64,000 nucleotides of DNA from Nitrospira sp. ST-bin5 (GCA_002083555.1 MSXN01000005.1:138114-202113); one strand, 5' to 3'. Shown: positions 52,616 to 62,788, counted from the first letter of the stretch. Program-made: numbers and translations. The notes: a model not told the origin generated them from the letters alone.

Positions 52616-53488
52616 CTAGGGCGTTCGGCGACGATCAATGATGGGACGGGGCAGATCCGGGTTTGAGGGGAGCGTTCCATCGGCATTCAGAGGCACAGAA
52701 AATCCGGCCGCGTGGGTATGGCCCCCGCCGCCAAAAGAAGCCGCAATGCTTCCCACATCGGTGCCGTCTTCACGGGATCGCATACTGAAGTAGCGACGGC
52801 TATCCCGGTCGTGCCAGATCAGGCAAAACGGATGATCCGGCGAGAGACGCTCTCCGATCTGACTCGTGAGGATGGCGCTCTGTACGGCCGGGATGACGGC
52901 GCCTTGGAACTCGACCATCACGGCCTGAGCGGCGAGCTTTCCTACGAGTTCCTGTTCGTATCGAAGGATCGCGCGACCCTCTTGTTCCAATTCTGGCTGG
53001 CTGAAACGATTCCATCGCTGAAAGTCGAATGGATAGGATGCAATGGCGGCGTTGATTTCTCGGCTGCCCGGCAACGCCCAATTCCAGAGATCCTTGTCTT
53101 GGATATATTGCAGCAGCCAAGGAGCCGAAGTGCCGTGCGCCCATTCCCATCCCAAGACCGCGCCTGACTTCTTCATGTCAAAGTAGGCGTAGGAAAGGCC
53201 GGCGAGGGATTGTTCGGCGGTGATGTGGTGATCCAGGATCAGCAGGTTCTTTGTTTCAGCGGCCATCGCTTCGAGAATCGGGCGTGAGTAGCTGAAGTCG
53301 ACGATCACGACGTGCTGGTCTTTGATATCTGCGGGAGGAGGATTCCCGTGCTTGACGGGAATAAATCGCGCCGCGGGATATTGTTTCCAAATGGCCCAGG
53401 CTGCGCCAAATCCATCCGCACAGTCTGCATGATAGAGGACGGTGCTCGGGGGAGTACTGAACTGGCGGCTGCGTGGCGAATCACTCAT
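52616..53488 (-). CDS. DHH/DHHA1 phosphoesterase
   Basis: 290 residues from the ATG at 53488. DHH-family motifs are HADCADGFGAA, VIVDFSYS and ILDHHITAE; the C-terminal DHHA1 signature is FGGGGHTHAAGF. Relatives include oligoribonucleases and phosphohydrolases that act on 3'-5' bonds with Mn2+. The first motif, DCADG instead of DxDxDG, is the variant found in a poorly studied subgroup. Substrate unknown. Confidence 0.82.
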   Translation of the reverse strand: MSDSPRSRQFSTPPSTVLYHADCADGFGAAWAIWKQYPAARFIPVKHGNPPPADIKDQHVVIVDFSYSRPILEAMAAETKNLLILDHHITAEQSLAGLSYAYFDMKKSGAVLGWEWAHGTSAPWLLQYIQDKDLWNWALPGSREINAAIASYPFDFQRWNRFSQPELEQEGRAILRYEQELVGKLAAQAVMVEFQGAVIPAVQSAILTSQIGERLSPDHPFCLIWHDRDSRRYFSMRSREDGTDVGSIAASFGGGGHTHAAGFSVPLNADGTLPSNPDLPRPIIDRRRTP

Positions 53489-53557
53489 AGTGGTTTGCCA
53501 CAATACCATGCGTACGGGGGTGGACTAAAGGGGCGGTTGAAACGCCTGTTGTGCTCG

Positions 53558-54613
53558 TCAAAGACTATTCACATAGTCGATGAGTTGCCGAAGTCGCCCG
53601 GCGCTCCGACGGTTGAAGGGGAAGACCAGCCGAGGGAGCTTCGCAAGAGCGGGTTCGTCGAGTTCCTCTTCAAGAGCCGCCCGCAGTTCAAACTGCCCTT
53701 CGGAAAGTAGATCGTTGAACTGCGTCTGGATCTGTTCGAGATGTTTTTCAGAAATGGGGGAGTTTAGCCGCATTGCCATCAGTCGCCCGACGAATCGGAT
53801 GGAATGGTACCGGCGATAGAACTTCGCGATTTCTTCTACGGCGGCTTCCGCGGAGTTCACAATCTTAAACAGGCTAAGGTCTTCCTCATTGATCAGCCGT
53901 CGTTTCAGGAGTTGTTTTACGATGAACGCGGACCAGTCGTCCCAATAATCGCAGCCGGGTGCCTGGAGGCAGACGATTGGCTGCGGGTCGCTCTTGCCGG
54001 TTTGCGCCAGCGTCATGATTTCAAAGCCTTCGTCGTGGGTGCCGAAGCCTCCCGGGAACAGGACGATGGCACTCGCCTCCTTTTGGAACATCAGTTTGCG
54101 GGTGAAAAAATACTTGAACGTAATGAGCTTGGGATCATTGGCGATGGTCGAATTCGCGCCTTGCTCGAAGGGGAGCATGATGTTGACCCCGAAACTGTTT
54201 TCACGCCCAGCACCTTCCTGCGAGGCACGCATGATCCCGTCTGCGCCGCCCGTAATGACCATGTAGCCGGCTTTCACCACTTGTTCTGCAAACTGGTGGG
54301 CCAACTGATAGTTGGGGTCATCGGAGGGCGTGCGCGCGGAGCCAAAGATGCTGACCTTTCGCCGATCGCGGTAGCCGTTGAACACGGCAAAAGCATGGCG
54401 CAGTTCCTTGACCGCGCGATTAATGATCTTCAGATCTAAGAGGTCCAGATGCGAGTCATGCAGCTTTAAAAAGCCGGTCAGGAGCTCCTTCATCAGTGCT
54501 GCCTGAAGATCGTCTTCAGGGCTATCCAGGAGCGCGCGGATTTGGGTCAGAATCTCATCGTTGGAAAGTATCGTGCGTGGGCGGTTTTGCGTGGATTTCA
54601 TAGGGGAGTCCAT
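53558..54613 (-). CDS. LOG-family (lysine decarboxylase-like fold) protein
   Basis: 351 residues, longer than typical LOG enzymes. The nucleotide-binding motifs ITGGADGIMRASQEGA and LFPGGFGTHDEGFE (PGGxGTxxE) are intact. LOG enzymes release cytokinin bases or nucleotide monophosphates. N- and C-terminal helical extensions (about 90 residues each) are typical of the TIGR00730-like long group. Substrate unknown. Confidence 0.82.
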   Translation of the reverse strand: MDSPMKSTQNRPRTILSNDEILTQIRALLDSPEDDLQAALMKELLTGFLKLHDSHLDLLDLKIINRAVKELRHAFAVFNGYRDRRKVSIFGSARTPSDDPNYQLAHQFAEQVVKAGYMVITGGADGIMRASQEGAGRENSFGVNIMLPFEQGANSTIANDPKLITFKYFFTRKLMFQKEASAIVLFPGGFGTHDEGFEIMTLAQTGKSDPQPIVCLQAPGCDYWDDWSAFIVKQLLKRRLINEEDLSLFKIVNSAEAAVEEIAKFYRRYHSIRFVGRLMAMRLNSPISEKHLEQIQTQFNDLLSEGQFELRAALEEELDEPALAKLPRLVFPFNRRSAGRLRQLIDYVNSL

Positions 54614-54705
54614 AGATGACCTGTGAGGGTGAGCAAGAATGATTCAGAAAAATTTTACCAGCCGCGGTTCTCGCGGTCAAAGAAGATCGCAACTTGTGTT
54701 ACGTC

Positions 54706-55476
54706 TTACGATAGATCGGTTGATTTAGGTGAATTCTGAAGAACCCAAGCTTTGATGCGGGACTGATCGGCCGGAGAGAGTCCAGTGAATTGGACATCGA
54801 CCCCTGGGCTTCCCACTGTTCCGGTTCTTCCGGACTCGTAAACCGGGTCATAGTCCTCAAGGATGGTTCCGGTCACGGTCAGGGGAGCAGTCAGATCAGG
54901 AAGGGCGAACCTGAGGAACACGCGTGTGCCGGGTAATAAGAGAGTTGCGGTCTGGACCATGGCGCCGACATGACTGAGCTGGACGATAATGGCCTGATGT
55001 TGGGCGCCTGGTGAGTTGGAATCTATGACGCCAATCGTCGCGGGGACGCGAGTATGACAGCGCTTGGGGGATAAGACGAGATCCCGTGCGGTCAAGACTC
55101 CGACTGGTTGTTCCTGTTTAGTGACGATGAGAATGGGGGCACCCGAAGACATCATGAGTGTCGTGGCCTCATCCGCCGCGCGGTCGTATTCAATAAAATG
55201 CACCGGGTGAGACATGATCGCTCGAACTTCGATATCGTCCGGGGCGAGGCCCAGAGCGACCACTTTTTTTACAATGTCTGAAGGCGTCATCAAGCCGAAG
55301 TGCAGATCCGTGTCTTTCACCAGCAGGCAGGGCATCTGTTCACGTTCTAAAAGAGTGGCCGCTTCAGTCACGGAAATGTCACCGGGAATTTGAACGACAC
55401 CTGGAGTCATCATGTGTGCGACCACTGTTAGTTTGGGGTTCGGTGTTTTCTGTTGTTGATTGTTTGGGCTTACCAT
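54706..55476 (-). CDS. CBS-pair and PilZ fusion protein
   Basis: 256 residues. Two CBS motifs (about 20-130; MTPSDIVKK and LTARDLVLS) bind adenine nucleotides. The C-terminal half (about 135-250) is PilZ-like: RxxxR in RCHTR is present, but the DxSxxG motif reads QLSHVG, so c-di-GMP binding may be weak. The mix suggests integration of energy and c-di-GMP signals. Confidence 0.75.
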   Translation of the reverse strand: MVSPNNQQQKTPNPKLTVVAHMMTPGVVQIPGDISVTEAATLLEREQMPCLLVKDTDLHFGLMTPSDIVKKVVALGLAPDDIEVRAIMSHPVHFIEYDRAADEATTLMMSSGAPILIVTKQEQPVGVLTARDLVLSPKRCHTRVPATIGVIDSNSPGAQHQAIIVQLSHVGAMVQTATLLLPGTRVFLRFALPDLTAPLTVTGTILEDYDPVYESGRTGTVGSPGVDVQFTGLSPADQSRIKAWVLQNSPKSTDLS

Positions 55477-55655
55477 CGCATCGCCAGGGTGTTCAGGGTG
55501 ACCGGCGCATGTCCTGGCTGCAGCGGTGTATGGGAAGTATAGCAGACGGATCCGAGTTCCCCCGTCTCCGCCAACGCCTTGTCATACAACAGTTTATCGG
55601 CATACACTGAACGACACTGGTGCGGGGAATGTTGCTGGGGTGAAAGGGCGGACGG

Positions 55656-57155
55656 ATGACCCTGTCGCGTGATGTGTGTCATGATTTTCAAGACCGAGTG
55701 GCCCGGATCCCGATTCATGGGTTAGGGCTGTCGGTGGATGTCTATTCGCCAGACCTTCTTAGCTTGCTCGCCGACCTGACGCGTCGTCAAGTCCTTCCGA
55801 TGTACTTGGAGGTATTTCATGCGACCTCCAGTGCGCTGGCCGTTGTTCGTGATCAGACCGATGTGCCGCTTCCCTACCATGGAGAAGGCCTCTGGGTGAC
55901 GCAACCGGGAGCTGAGTCTGATCCGTTGTTTCAAGGCGAAGCGCGGGTGCTCGCGTCCCATCTCGCTCTGCTTCGGAGCGCCTGGTCGAATCATGAATGT
56001 GCGACGAAGCATATTGCCGGCTACTCGTTCGGAACCTATCTCCCTCCACTCTATACTGTGTCGAGTGCCGACGTAGTGGCCAAGAACATCAACATGGTCC
56101 AAGCGATTTTTGATCAACGAGCCGCGTTGCCGGACGGCGGCTCTCCGCTCTTTCTGCTGGAGATGCCTCCGCTGACGTTCTTTGTCGCCGGGACGCTTTC
56201 GATTCCGGCCTACTTTCGCCGCGTTACCGACCAAGCCGCCTGCGGGCTCGTGCTGGATATCGGACATCTATGGACCGTCTATCGTTACTCTGGAGCCTGG
56301 CGGGCTCAGTCTCTCGCGCAATTCGTGGACGAATTCCTGCGCGAGTTTCCGGTCGAGCGGGTCGTGGAGATCCATGTCGCAGGGCTCGCCGTGCATGAAT
56401 CTCTGGTCAGCGAGGCGGATGTTATGAATAGTGAGGCTCCGAATCTCCTTCCGCGATGGACGGATGCCCATGCTGTGCCGATTCCCCCGGTGCTGTTCGA
56501 GATGTTGGATCAGATTCTTCGGTGCGGTCGATTGGAACATTTGCGAGGGATGGCGCTTGAAGTTGATACGAAGACCAGCGATCTTATCGCCGACGAGCTG
56601 GCATGGTTTTTAGAGCGATATAGGAAGGTATTTCATCAAGCTATCCCGCGAGGCTTAGTCGCAGGTGCGCCTTCTCCTTCGCCAGTTCCAGCACAATTCA
56701 TTACAGAACCCGACTCAGTCTCGAAGAGCGAGGCTCTGGCCGAGGCCTATGACCAGTATGCGCAGGTGGTGTCGAGTCGCGCAGAGCCGGTTGGGCCGAA
56801 CTGGAAGGCGCCAATGGCCTGTGCAGAGGAGCTCGACTGGTATCGAGCAAAATATCTGCCCTACGAAATTCTTCACTGGGGCGGCGATATCGAAGCCATG
56901 TTTCCAGAGACTTGTCAGGAATTGGCCGGAAAGCAGATCGCCCTTGACGGCTTTGTGTCCTATTGGTTTCGCCTTCCGCATCCGGTGACGCGATCCTATG
57001 ATTTCTTCGACGTAAAGATTGATCGGTTTGTGGAATTTGTGAGTGAACAAGCTTCGGATCTGAAGGCGCTGGTACAACGGGAAGCCACTGAACTGCGGCT
57101 GGCCTATCAGGCTGCCAGCGAAGGGCCACGGCAGTCGACAGGTACACCCCTATGA
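55656..57155 (+). CDS. DUF692 (MNIO-family) protein with C-terminal extension
   Basis: 499 residues. Residues 20-310 follow the DUF692 / multinuclear non-heme iron oxidase TIM barrel: GLGLSVD, E52 (LEVFH), H75 (PYHGEG), E169 (LLEMPP), D201/H204 (LDIGHLW), H240 (EIHVAG), D270/H272 (TDAHAVP) and E302 (ALEVD). These match the positions of iron ligands in MbnB-type enzymes. The usual LEN reads LEM. A 150-residue C-terminal region (350-499) is unassigned. MNIOs modify cysteines in RiPP precursors, but no short Cys-rich gene adjoins it. Overlaps dus by 4 bp. Confidence 0.75.
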   Translation: MTLSRDVCHDFQDRVARIPIHGLGLSVDVYSPDLLSLLADLTRRQVLPMYLEVFHATSSALAVVRDQTDVPLPYHGEGLWVTQPGAESDPLFQGEARVLASHLALLRSAWSNHECATKHIAGYSFGTYLPPLYTVSSADVVAKNINMVQAIFDQRAALPDGGSPLFLLEMPPLTFFVAGTLSIPAYFRRVTDQAACGLVLDIGHLWTVYRYSGAWRAQSLAQFVDEFLREFPVERVVEIHVAGLAVHESLVSEADVMNSEAPNLLPRWTDAHAVPIPPVLFEMLDQILRCGRLEHLRGMALEVDTKTSDLIADELAWFLERYRKVFHQAIPRGLVAGAPSPSPVPAQFITEPDSVSKSEALAEAYDQYAQVVSSRAEPVGPNWKAPMACAEELDWYRAKYLPYEILHWGGDIEAMFPETCQELAGKQIALDGFVSYWFRLPHPVTRSYDFFDVKIDRFVEFVSEQASDLKALVQREATELRLAYQAASEGPRQSTGTPL

Positions 57156-58336
57156 GCTTCTGGTCGACATTGCCCCGTCCGATTATGGGTCTTTCTCCTA
57201 TGGATGGAGTCACGGATGCGACCTTCCGTCGAGTCATTGCTCAGCATGGCCGGCCCGATGTGACCTTTACCGAGTTCACGCACGTTCATGATGTCTGTCG
57301 GGGGCCGGAGTTTCTGCTAAACACGTTAGCCTACAGTGAGTTGGAACGGCCGGTCGTCGCACAGTTGTATGGCAAGGATCCGGCGTTGTTCTACCGGGCC
57401 ACGCACGCAGCCTGTGAATTAGGATTCGATGGGATCGACATTAATATGGGCTGCCCGTCGAAGAACGTGGCGTCATCCGGGTCGGGCGCCGGCCTGATCA
57501 GGACGCCGGATGTTGCCCATGCGATCATGCAAGCCACCAGTCGTGCGATTCACGATTGGGCGAACGGACAGACGTTGGAGCAGGTCGGGTTTAAACCAGC
57601 CAGGATTGCGGCGATTCAGGCGATGAATGCCGGACGCCAGGGTGCAGCCCCGGTTCAGCGGCGCGTGTTGCCTCTGTCAGTAAAGACGCGGCTGGGTTAC
57701 GACTCCGTGATTGTGGAAGACTGGGTTTCGCATCTGATTCAAGAAAAACCCGTCGCGATCACGCTGCACGGGCGCACTCTCCGGCAAATGTATCGTGGCG
57801 AGGCGGATTGGTCGGCGATCGCCAGGGCGGCCCAGCTCGTGAAAGGGACCGGAATTCTGTTATTGGGGAACGGCGATGTCCAAAACCTCAATGAGGTGGT
57901 GAGTCGCGTGCGATCCACGCAAGTGGATGGGGTGCTTGTCGGGCGGGCTGTGCTGGGGGCGCCGTGGTTTTTTCGCGCCAAAGAGTACGCCCGTGCGTTG
58001 ACAAAGGCGGATGCGTCAGACGCGTCCATTCATGACCAGCCGATAGCGCTTGATGCGCGCTTCGCCCTGATGCTCGACCATGCGCGGCAGTTCCAGGCGA
58101 TCTGCGGCCCGGGGCAATTTCATCGCATGCGGAAGCACCTGGGCTGGTATTGCAAAGGCTTTCCGCATGCCGCGGCGTTGCGGGGACAGATGTTTCGCGT
58201 GTCTTCTGCGGAGGATGTGGAGGCCATGATCGCCCGCTATCACGCGAATCAGATCGTCGACGGTCCGGCCACGGGTCCGGGGTCCGGCGATGACTTGTCG
58301 GATGAGGCCGCGACGCTCGTGTCACGATGCAGTTGA
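57152..58336 (+). CDS. dus: tRNA-dihydrouridine synthase
   Basis: 394 residues. FMN-binding TIM barrel with SPMDGVTDATFR, INMGCPSKN (catalytic Cys) and VLVGRAVLGAPWFF. The insert after residue 135 (TLEQVGFKPARI) and long C-terminus are unusual, making the subtype (DusA/B/C) unclear. Starts inside the DUF692 stop (ATGA). Confidence 0.88.
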   Translation: MSFWSTLPRPIMGLSPMDGVTDATFRRVIAQHGRPDVTFTEFTHVHDVCRGPEFLLNTLAYSELERPVVAQLYGKDPALFYRATHAACELGFDGIDINMGCPSKNVASSGSGAGLIRTPDVAHAIMQATSRAIHDWANGQTLEQVGFKPARIAAIQAMNAGRQGAAPVQRRVLPLSVKTRLGYDSVIVEDWVSHLIQEKPVAITLHGRTLRQMYRGEADWSAIARAAQLVKGTGILLLGNGDVQNLNEVVSRVRSTQVDGVLVGRAVLGAPWFFRAKEYARALTKADASDASIHDQPIALDARFALMLDHARQFQAICGPGQFHRMRKHLGWYCKGFPHAAALRGQMFRVSSAEDVEAMIARYHANQIVDGPATGPGSGDDLSDEAATLVSRCS

Positions 58337-58962
58337 TTCTCGCCTCCACCTCGCCTCGCCGCCGCGAAATCCTCGCGCTGCTCGGTATTCCATTCGAGGT
58401 CATTGCCCCGGATTTTGAAGAAGTGCCTCAGCCAGGATGGAGCCCACGGCAACAGGTGGAACACTTTGCGCGTGAGAAGGCGCGGTCGATTGCGATTGCG
58501 CGCCCGGCCTCTCTGGTGCTCGGCAGCGATACCGTGATTGAACTCGACGGGCAGATGTTGGGCAAGCCGGCGGATCTGGCCGATGCGCGCGCGATGCTGA
58601 CGAGATTGGCAGGGCGGCCGCATGAGGTACATACGGCCGTGGCCCTCTGTCGGCAGATCCCTCGGTATGAAGCGGTTGCGATCGAGACTGCCACGGTGCA
58701 GATGAAAGCCTATGATGAAGCCGCCATCGAGCGATACCTGGCGACTCAAGAGCCGATGGGGAAAGCCGGCGCCTATTCCATTCAGGGCGTGGGCGGTGAG
58801 CTCATCGAGGCGATCTGTGGCGATTTTCTTGGCATCGTCGGGTTGCCCTTGCGGACCGTGGCGACCTTGCTGGCCGGCGCGGGCCTGCCTGCTCCGGTTG
58901 ATGCCGATGCGCTCTATCGGGCTAAACCCTATCCGAACTGGACGCGGTTTACGCACGATTGA
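58327..58962 (+). CDS. maf: Maf-family nucleotide pyrophosphatase
   Basis: 211 residues. Maf signatures: LILASTSPRRREIL, LGSDTVIELDG and YSIQGVGGELIEAICGDF. It cleaves dTTP/UTP or modified nucleotides. Overlaps the dus stop by 10 bp. Confidence 0.92.
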   Translation: MQLILASTSPRRREILALLGIPFEVIAPDFEEVPQPGWSPRQQVEHFAREKARSIAIARPASLVLGSDTVIELDGQMLGKPADLADARAMLTRLAGRPHEVHTAVALCRQIPRYEAVAIETATVQMKAYDEAAIERYLATQEPMGKAGAYSIQGVGGELIEAICGDFLGIVGLPLRTVATLLAGAGLPAPVDADALYRAKPYPNWTRFTHD

Positions 58963-59027
58963 AATGACCTGGCGCTTCCCCTACAATGCGCCAGTCTTTT
59001 CTTGGCTTTATCTTCAGGGAGGCGGTT

Positions 59028-59690
59028 ATGCAGAGCAGAGCCCATCGGCGTCAAGGAATGGTGGCGGTGTCGAGTCTCTTGGGAATTCTGGCGCTCGTAG
59101 GACCACCGGCGGCGGCGGCCATTGACGTAAAGCTGTCCGTGGACGATGCACAGAAGGCTTTGGAGGCCGGCCGTATTCCGATGGACAAGGCCAATTCTCC
59201 TGAAGACGTCAAGAAGGTCCTGCAGCAAGCGTCCTTGGCCACCCGGGTCGGGTCGGATCCTGAGAAAGACCCCTGCGGTGCCAGCGCCATCCTTCGTACC
59301 AAGCGATTCCGGCTCGAAGCCTTCGGGCGACAGGAAGCGGCGGAATCCAAGAAGCAGAAGAAAGAGATTCGCATGCCGGACGAGTTCATCAAGAAGGTCG
59401 TCGACATGCCGAACATGGAAGTGGAAGTGCAGCTCTGCGGGGACGACGAATACTTTGCCGAAGGAGCGCAGATTGCCTTTCAACAAGGGAATAAGAATAT
59501 CAAGGCCATCGATGTGAGCCCAGCCGAAAAGGGACGCAAGAACGACGGCCAGGGTCCCGCGTTCCGATCGCGATTTACCGCACGCTTCGCCTACGACAGC
59601 TTCGATCCGAACGCCAAGACAAAAGTCATCGTGTTTTTCCCGGACGGAAAGACCAGCGAATTTGACGCCGATTTCTCCAAAGTCCGATAA
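59028..59690 (+). CDS. Periplasmic protein of unknown function
   Basis: 220 residues from the ATG at 59028, preceded by AGGGAGG. Signal peptide with VAVSSLLGILALVGPPAAAA core and cleavage after AAA. The mature part holds two lone Cys (in KDPCGAS and VQLCGDD) and Lys/Asp-rich loops. No family recognised. Follows maf by 65 bp. Confidence 0.65.
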   Translation: MQSRAHRRQGMVAVSSLLGILALVGPPAAAAIDVKLSVDDAQKALEAGRIPMDKANSPEDVKKVLQQASLATRVGSDPEKDPCGASAILRTKRFRLEAFGRQEAAESKKQKKEIRMPDEFIKKVVDMPNMEVEVQLCGDDEYFAEGAQIAFQQGNKNIKAIDVSPAEKGRKNDGQGPAFRSRFTARFAYDSFDPNAKTKVIVFFPDGKTSEFDADFSKVR

Positions 59691-59931
59691 GGCCCTGTCT
59701 AGCAGAGATTGACTATCACTTCACGCGTGGTGGTTCCCTTTCTCGCTTGGCACGTTGTTGGGCATAGGATTCTTCCAGCGACCTGTGTTTGCTCGCCTGT
59801 GTCTCCCCTTCTCCCTTTGACCTTCTTATATGTAGTCGCGGACAATCTCGGACATTCAGAGCGAACGAAGCCGCTATCGGTCTGATGCCAGTCAGTGTGA
59901 TACACCTGGGTTCAGTCGAGAAAATGGAGTG

Positions 59932-61032
59932 ATGTCTAGGATCATTGCACACATCGACATGGATGCTTTCTACGCGGCCATTGAGGAGCGGGATACGCCG
60001 GCGTTTCGAGGGCTTCCTCTGGCGGTGGGGGCCGATCCGGCGCAGGGACAGGGGCGCGGGGTCGTGTCGACCGCGAATTACAAAGCGCGGGAGTACGGGA
60101 TTTATTCAGCCACGCCGATCTCCAAAGCGTGGCGCCTTTCTGAGGACGCGCGTCGACGAGGGTTGCCCCCGGTCACCTTTGTTTCCGTCGATATGCGCAA
60201 GTATGCGCGGGTCTCCGACGCGGTGATGGCCATCGCTCGTCGTGCGATTCCCGTGCTTGAGCAGGCGAGCATCGATGAAGCCTACGGAGATCTCTCCAGC
60301 ACCGGTTCTTTCGAGGCGGCGGCTGAGTTATGCCGGTCGATCAAGGGGACGATTTTCGCCGAAGAGCGACTGACGGCATCGGTCGGGATCGGGCCCAATA
60401 AAATGATCGCGAAGATCGCCTCAGGCGTTCAGAAGCCGGATGGATTTACAGTCGTCACCGAGGCGGAGGCGGAAGCCTTTCTTGCGCCGATGTCGGTTCG
60501 TGCGATTCCGGGCATCGGGCCGAAGACCGAATCGATCCTTGCCGCGCAGCATATTCGTCTGGTCGCAGAGCTGAAACGGCTCAGCCGGACGGACATGGAA
60601 GCGCGGTTCGGTAAGCGTGGGCTGGAATGGTATGCCAACGTTCGCGCACTGGACGACGCGCCGGTGGAGGAGCATGGCGAGCCGAAATCGATCAGTGAAC
60701 AAGAGACCTTTGCTGAAGATACGCTGGACTCACAAATTCTCGTGGAGCGGCTGTCGCAGATCGGGGACGGCGTGTTCGCGCGACTGGTACAGGAAGGGTT
60801 TGACGCGTGTCGGACGGTCGCCATCACCGTGCGGTTTGCAGATTTCACCACGGTGACCAGGTCCCATACCTTTGCCGATCCTGTGCGGGATGGGCCGGCT
60901 GTGCGTCGCGAACTGCTGAAGTTGCTGCTCCCGTTTCTCGATCGGCGGGAGAACCCGCGACGGCAGCGTATCCGGCTCTTAGGCGTACGAATAGAAAAGC
61001 TGCAGGGAGTGAGTGACGGAGACAAGTCGTGA
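59932..61032 (+). CDS. dinB: DNA polymerase IV (Y family)
   Basis: 366 residues from the ATG at 59932; a GTG at 59929 is possible. HIDMDAFYAAIE with its metal Asp, SIDEAYGDLS (second acidic pair) and the helix-hairpin-helix RAIPGIGPKT are present, followed by the little-finger domain. It performs error-prone bypass. No LexA box seen by eye. Confidence 0.93.
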   Translation: MSRIIAHIDMDAFYAAIEERDTPAFRGLPLAVGADPAQGQGRGVVSTANYKAREYGIYSATPISKAWRLSEDARRRGLPPVTFVSVDMRKYARVSDAVMAIARRAIPVLEQASIDEAYGDLSSTGSFEAAAELCRSIKGTIFAEERLTASVGIGPNKMIAKIASGVQKPDGFTVVTEAEAEAFLAPMSVRAIPGIGPKTESILAAQHIRLVAELKRLSRTDMEARFGKRGLEWYANVRALDDAPVEEHGEPKSISEQETFAEDTLDSQILVERLSQIGDGVFARLVQEGFDACRTVAITVRFADFTTVTRSHTFADPVRDGPAVRRELLKLLLPFLDRRENPRRQRIRLLGVRIEKLQGVSDGDKS

Positions 61033-61057
61033 CGGGATGACGAGCCGACGTTCGTGA

Positions 61058-62788
61058 TTACGCGGGCTGTTCGCTGAATCTGATGGTGTAGAGATAGTGG
61101 TAGAGACCTTTGCGCTCCAGGAGCTGTGCGTGGGTCCCTTGTTCCACGACTCGTCCCTTGTCCAGGACGAGAATGCGGTCTGCGCGTTGAATGGTGGAGA
61201 GTCGATGGGCGACGACAAACGTCGTTCGTCCTTCCATCAATCGTTCCAGCGCTTCCTGGACCAGCCGTTCCGACTCGGTGTCGAGCGAGGAGGTTGCTTC
61301 ATCGAGCAGCAGGACGCGGGGGTTTTTGAGGATCGCCCGGGCGATGGCAATACGCTGTCGCTGGCCGCCTGACAGGTTGATCCCCTTCTCTCCTACGACC
61401 GTCAAATATCGGTCGGGAAAGGCTGAAATAAATTCGTGCGCGTGCGCCGCCTTGCTCGCTTCCTGCACCGCCGCCTCGCTCGCCTCGGGATTCCCATAGC
61501 GGATGTTGTCGAGAATGGTTCCGCCGAACAGAATGGTTTCTTGCGGGACAAGCGCGACCTGCCGGTACCAACTATCCACCGTAACCTGTCTCAGATCGTG
61601 TCCATCTACGGTGATGCGACCCTCGATAGGGTCGTAGAAACGATGGAGTAGATTGATGACGGTGGTTTTGCCGGCTCCCGTTGGTCCTACAAAGGCGACG
61701 AGTTCGCCCGGTTGAGCTTCGAATGACAGGTTCGAAAGTACCGGGGTGCGGGGGTCATAACTGAAGCTGACCTGCTCGGCCCGCACGTGGCCTTTCACGG
61801 CGGAGAGGACGTGCGCATTGGGGACGTCTCGAATATCCGCTTCGGCGTCGAGGATTTCGAACACGCGCTGGGTGGCGCCCTGGGCCTCTTTAATTTGAGC
61901 GAAGACGCGGGCGGCCGAACTGAATGGCCCGATCAGAATGCCCGCGAACAGGACGAAGGCGAAAAGGTCACCCGGTGTGACGGTGCCTTCAATCACTTGA
62001 GTCCCGCCGTACCACAGGACGGCCGCGGCGGCTGAAAATGTCAGCAGGCTGATGACGGGGACGAACAGGGCCATGATGCCGGCTCGTCTGAGCGAGAGCG
62101 ATAAGCCATGCTGGACTGCGGTCAAGAAACGGCCTTCTTCCCGCTTCGTTTGTACGAACGACTTCACAATGCGTATGCCGGAAATGACTTCTTCAAGAAG
62201 GGTGCTGAGCGCTGCGGTCTGATCCTGGATTGAAGTTGAAAGAGATTTCAGCTTGCGGCCGAAAAACTTGGCGACGAGCACCAATAGCGGGAGTAGTAGC
62301 AGGATAAGCAGGCACAGCCGCCAATTCATGGCCAACAAGAATCCGATGCCGCCGATGAAGGTGACCAGCTGCTTGGCGGTGTCGATCGGTGTCTCGGTGA
62401 CGATGGACTGAATGACGGTGACATCGTTCATCAGGCGGGACAGCAGTTCCCCTGTTCGTCTCCGGGCGAAAAAACTGACCGCGAGATTTTGCAGATGGGC
62501 AAAGAGATGGGTGCGGAAATCAGCGACGACTCGCTGGGAAATCCAGGTGGTCAGATAGCTATGCCCCATCGAACAAAGGCCTTGCAGGAGGACCAGGCCG
62601 ATGAACAGCCCGATCAATTCCGTCATGCGGTCACGGTCATGCTGGACGGTAATGACGTCCCAGAGCGTGCCGGCCAGGCGCAGCAAGGCGAGGTTGATCG
62701 CGGCAACTCCCATCACGAGGAGTCCCGCCACGATCATGCGCGGCAGGTAGGGGCGTACAATTGGGAGGAATCGTCTAAATGGCGACAT
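61058..62788 (-). CDS. MsbA-like ABC exporter
   Basis: 576 residues. A six-helix transmembrane domain and an intact NBD: Walker A GPTGAGKTT, Q-loop VPQET, LSGGQRQR, Walker B LLLDEATSSLD and H-loop VAHRLST. A lipid or drug flippase is expected. Its intact NBD contrasts with the degenerate homologue at 42985-44652. Confidence 0.92.
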   Translation of the reverse strand: MSPFRRFLPIVRPYLPRMIVAGLLVMGVAAINLALLRLAGTLWDVITVQHDRDRMTELIGLFIGLVLLQGLCSMGHSYLTTWISQRVVADFRTHLFAHLQNLAVSFFARRRTGELLSRLMNDVTVIQSIVTETPIDTAKQLVTFIGGIGFLLAMNWRLCLLILLLLPLLVLVAKFFGRKLKSLSTSIQDQTAALSTLLEEVISGIRIVKSFVQTKREEGRFLTAVQHGLSLSLRRAGIMALFVPVISLLTFSAAAAVLWYGGTQVIEGTVTPGDLFAFVLFAGILIGPFSSAARVFAQIKEAQGATQRVFEILDAEADIRDVPNAHVLSAVKGHVRAEQVSFSYDPRTPVLSNLSFEAQPGELVAFVGPTGAGKTTVINLLHRFYDPIEGRITVDGHDLRQVTVDSWYRQVALVPQETILFGGTILDNIRYGNPEASEAAVQEASKAAHAHEFISAFPDRYLTVVGEKGINLSGGQRQRIAIARAILKNPRVLLLDEATSSLDTESERLVQEALERLMEGRTTFVVAHRLSTIQRADRILVLDKGRVVEQGTHAQLLERKGLYHYLYTIRFSEQPA

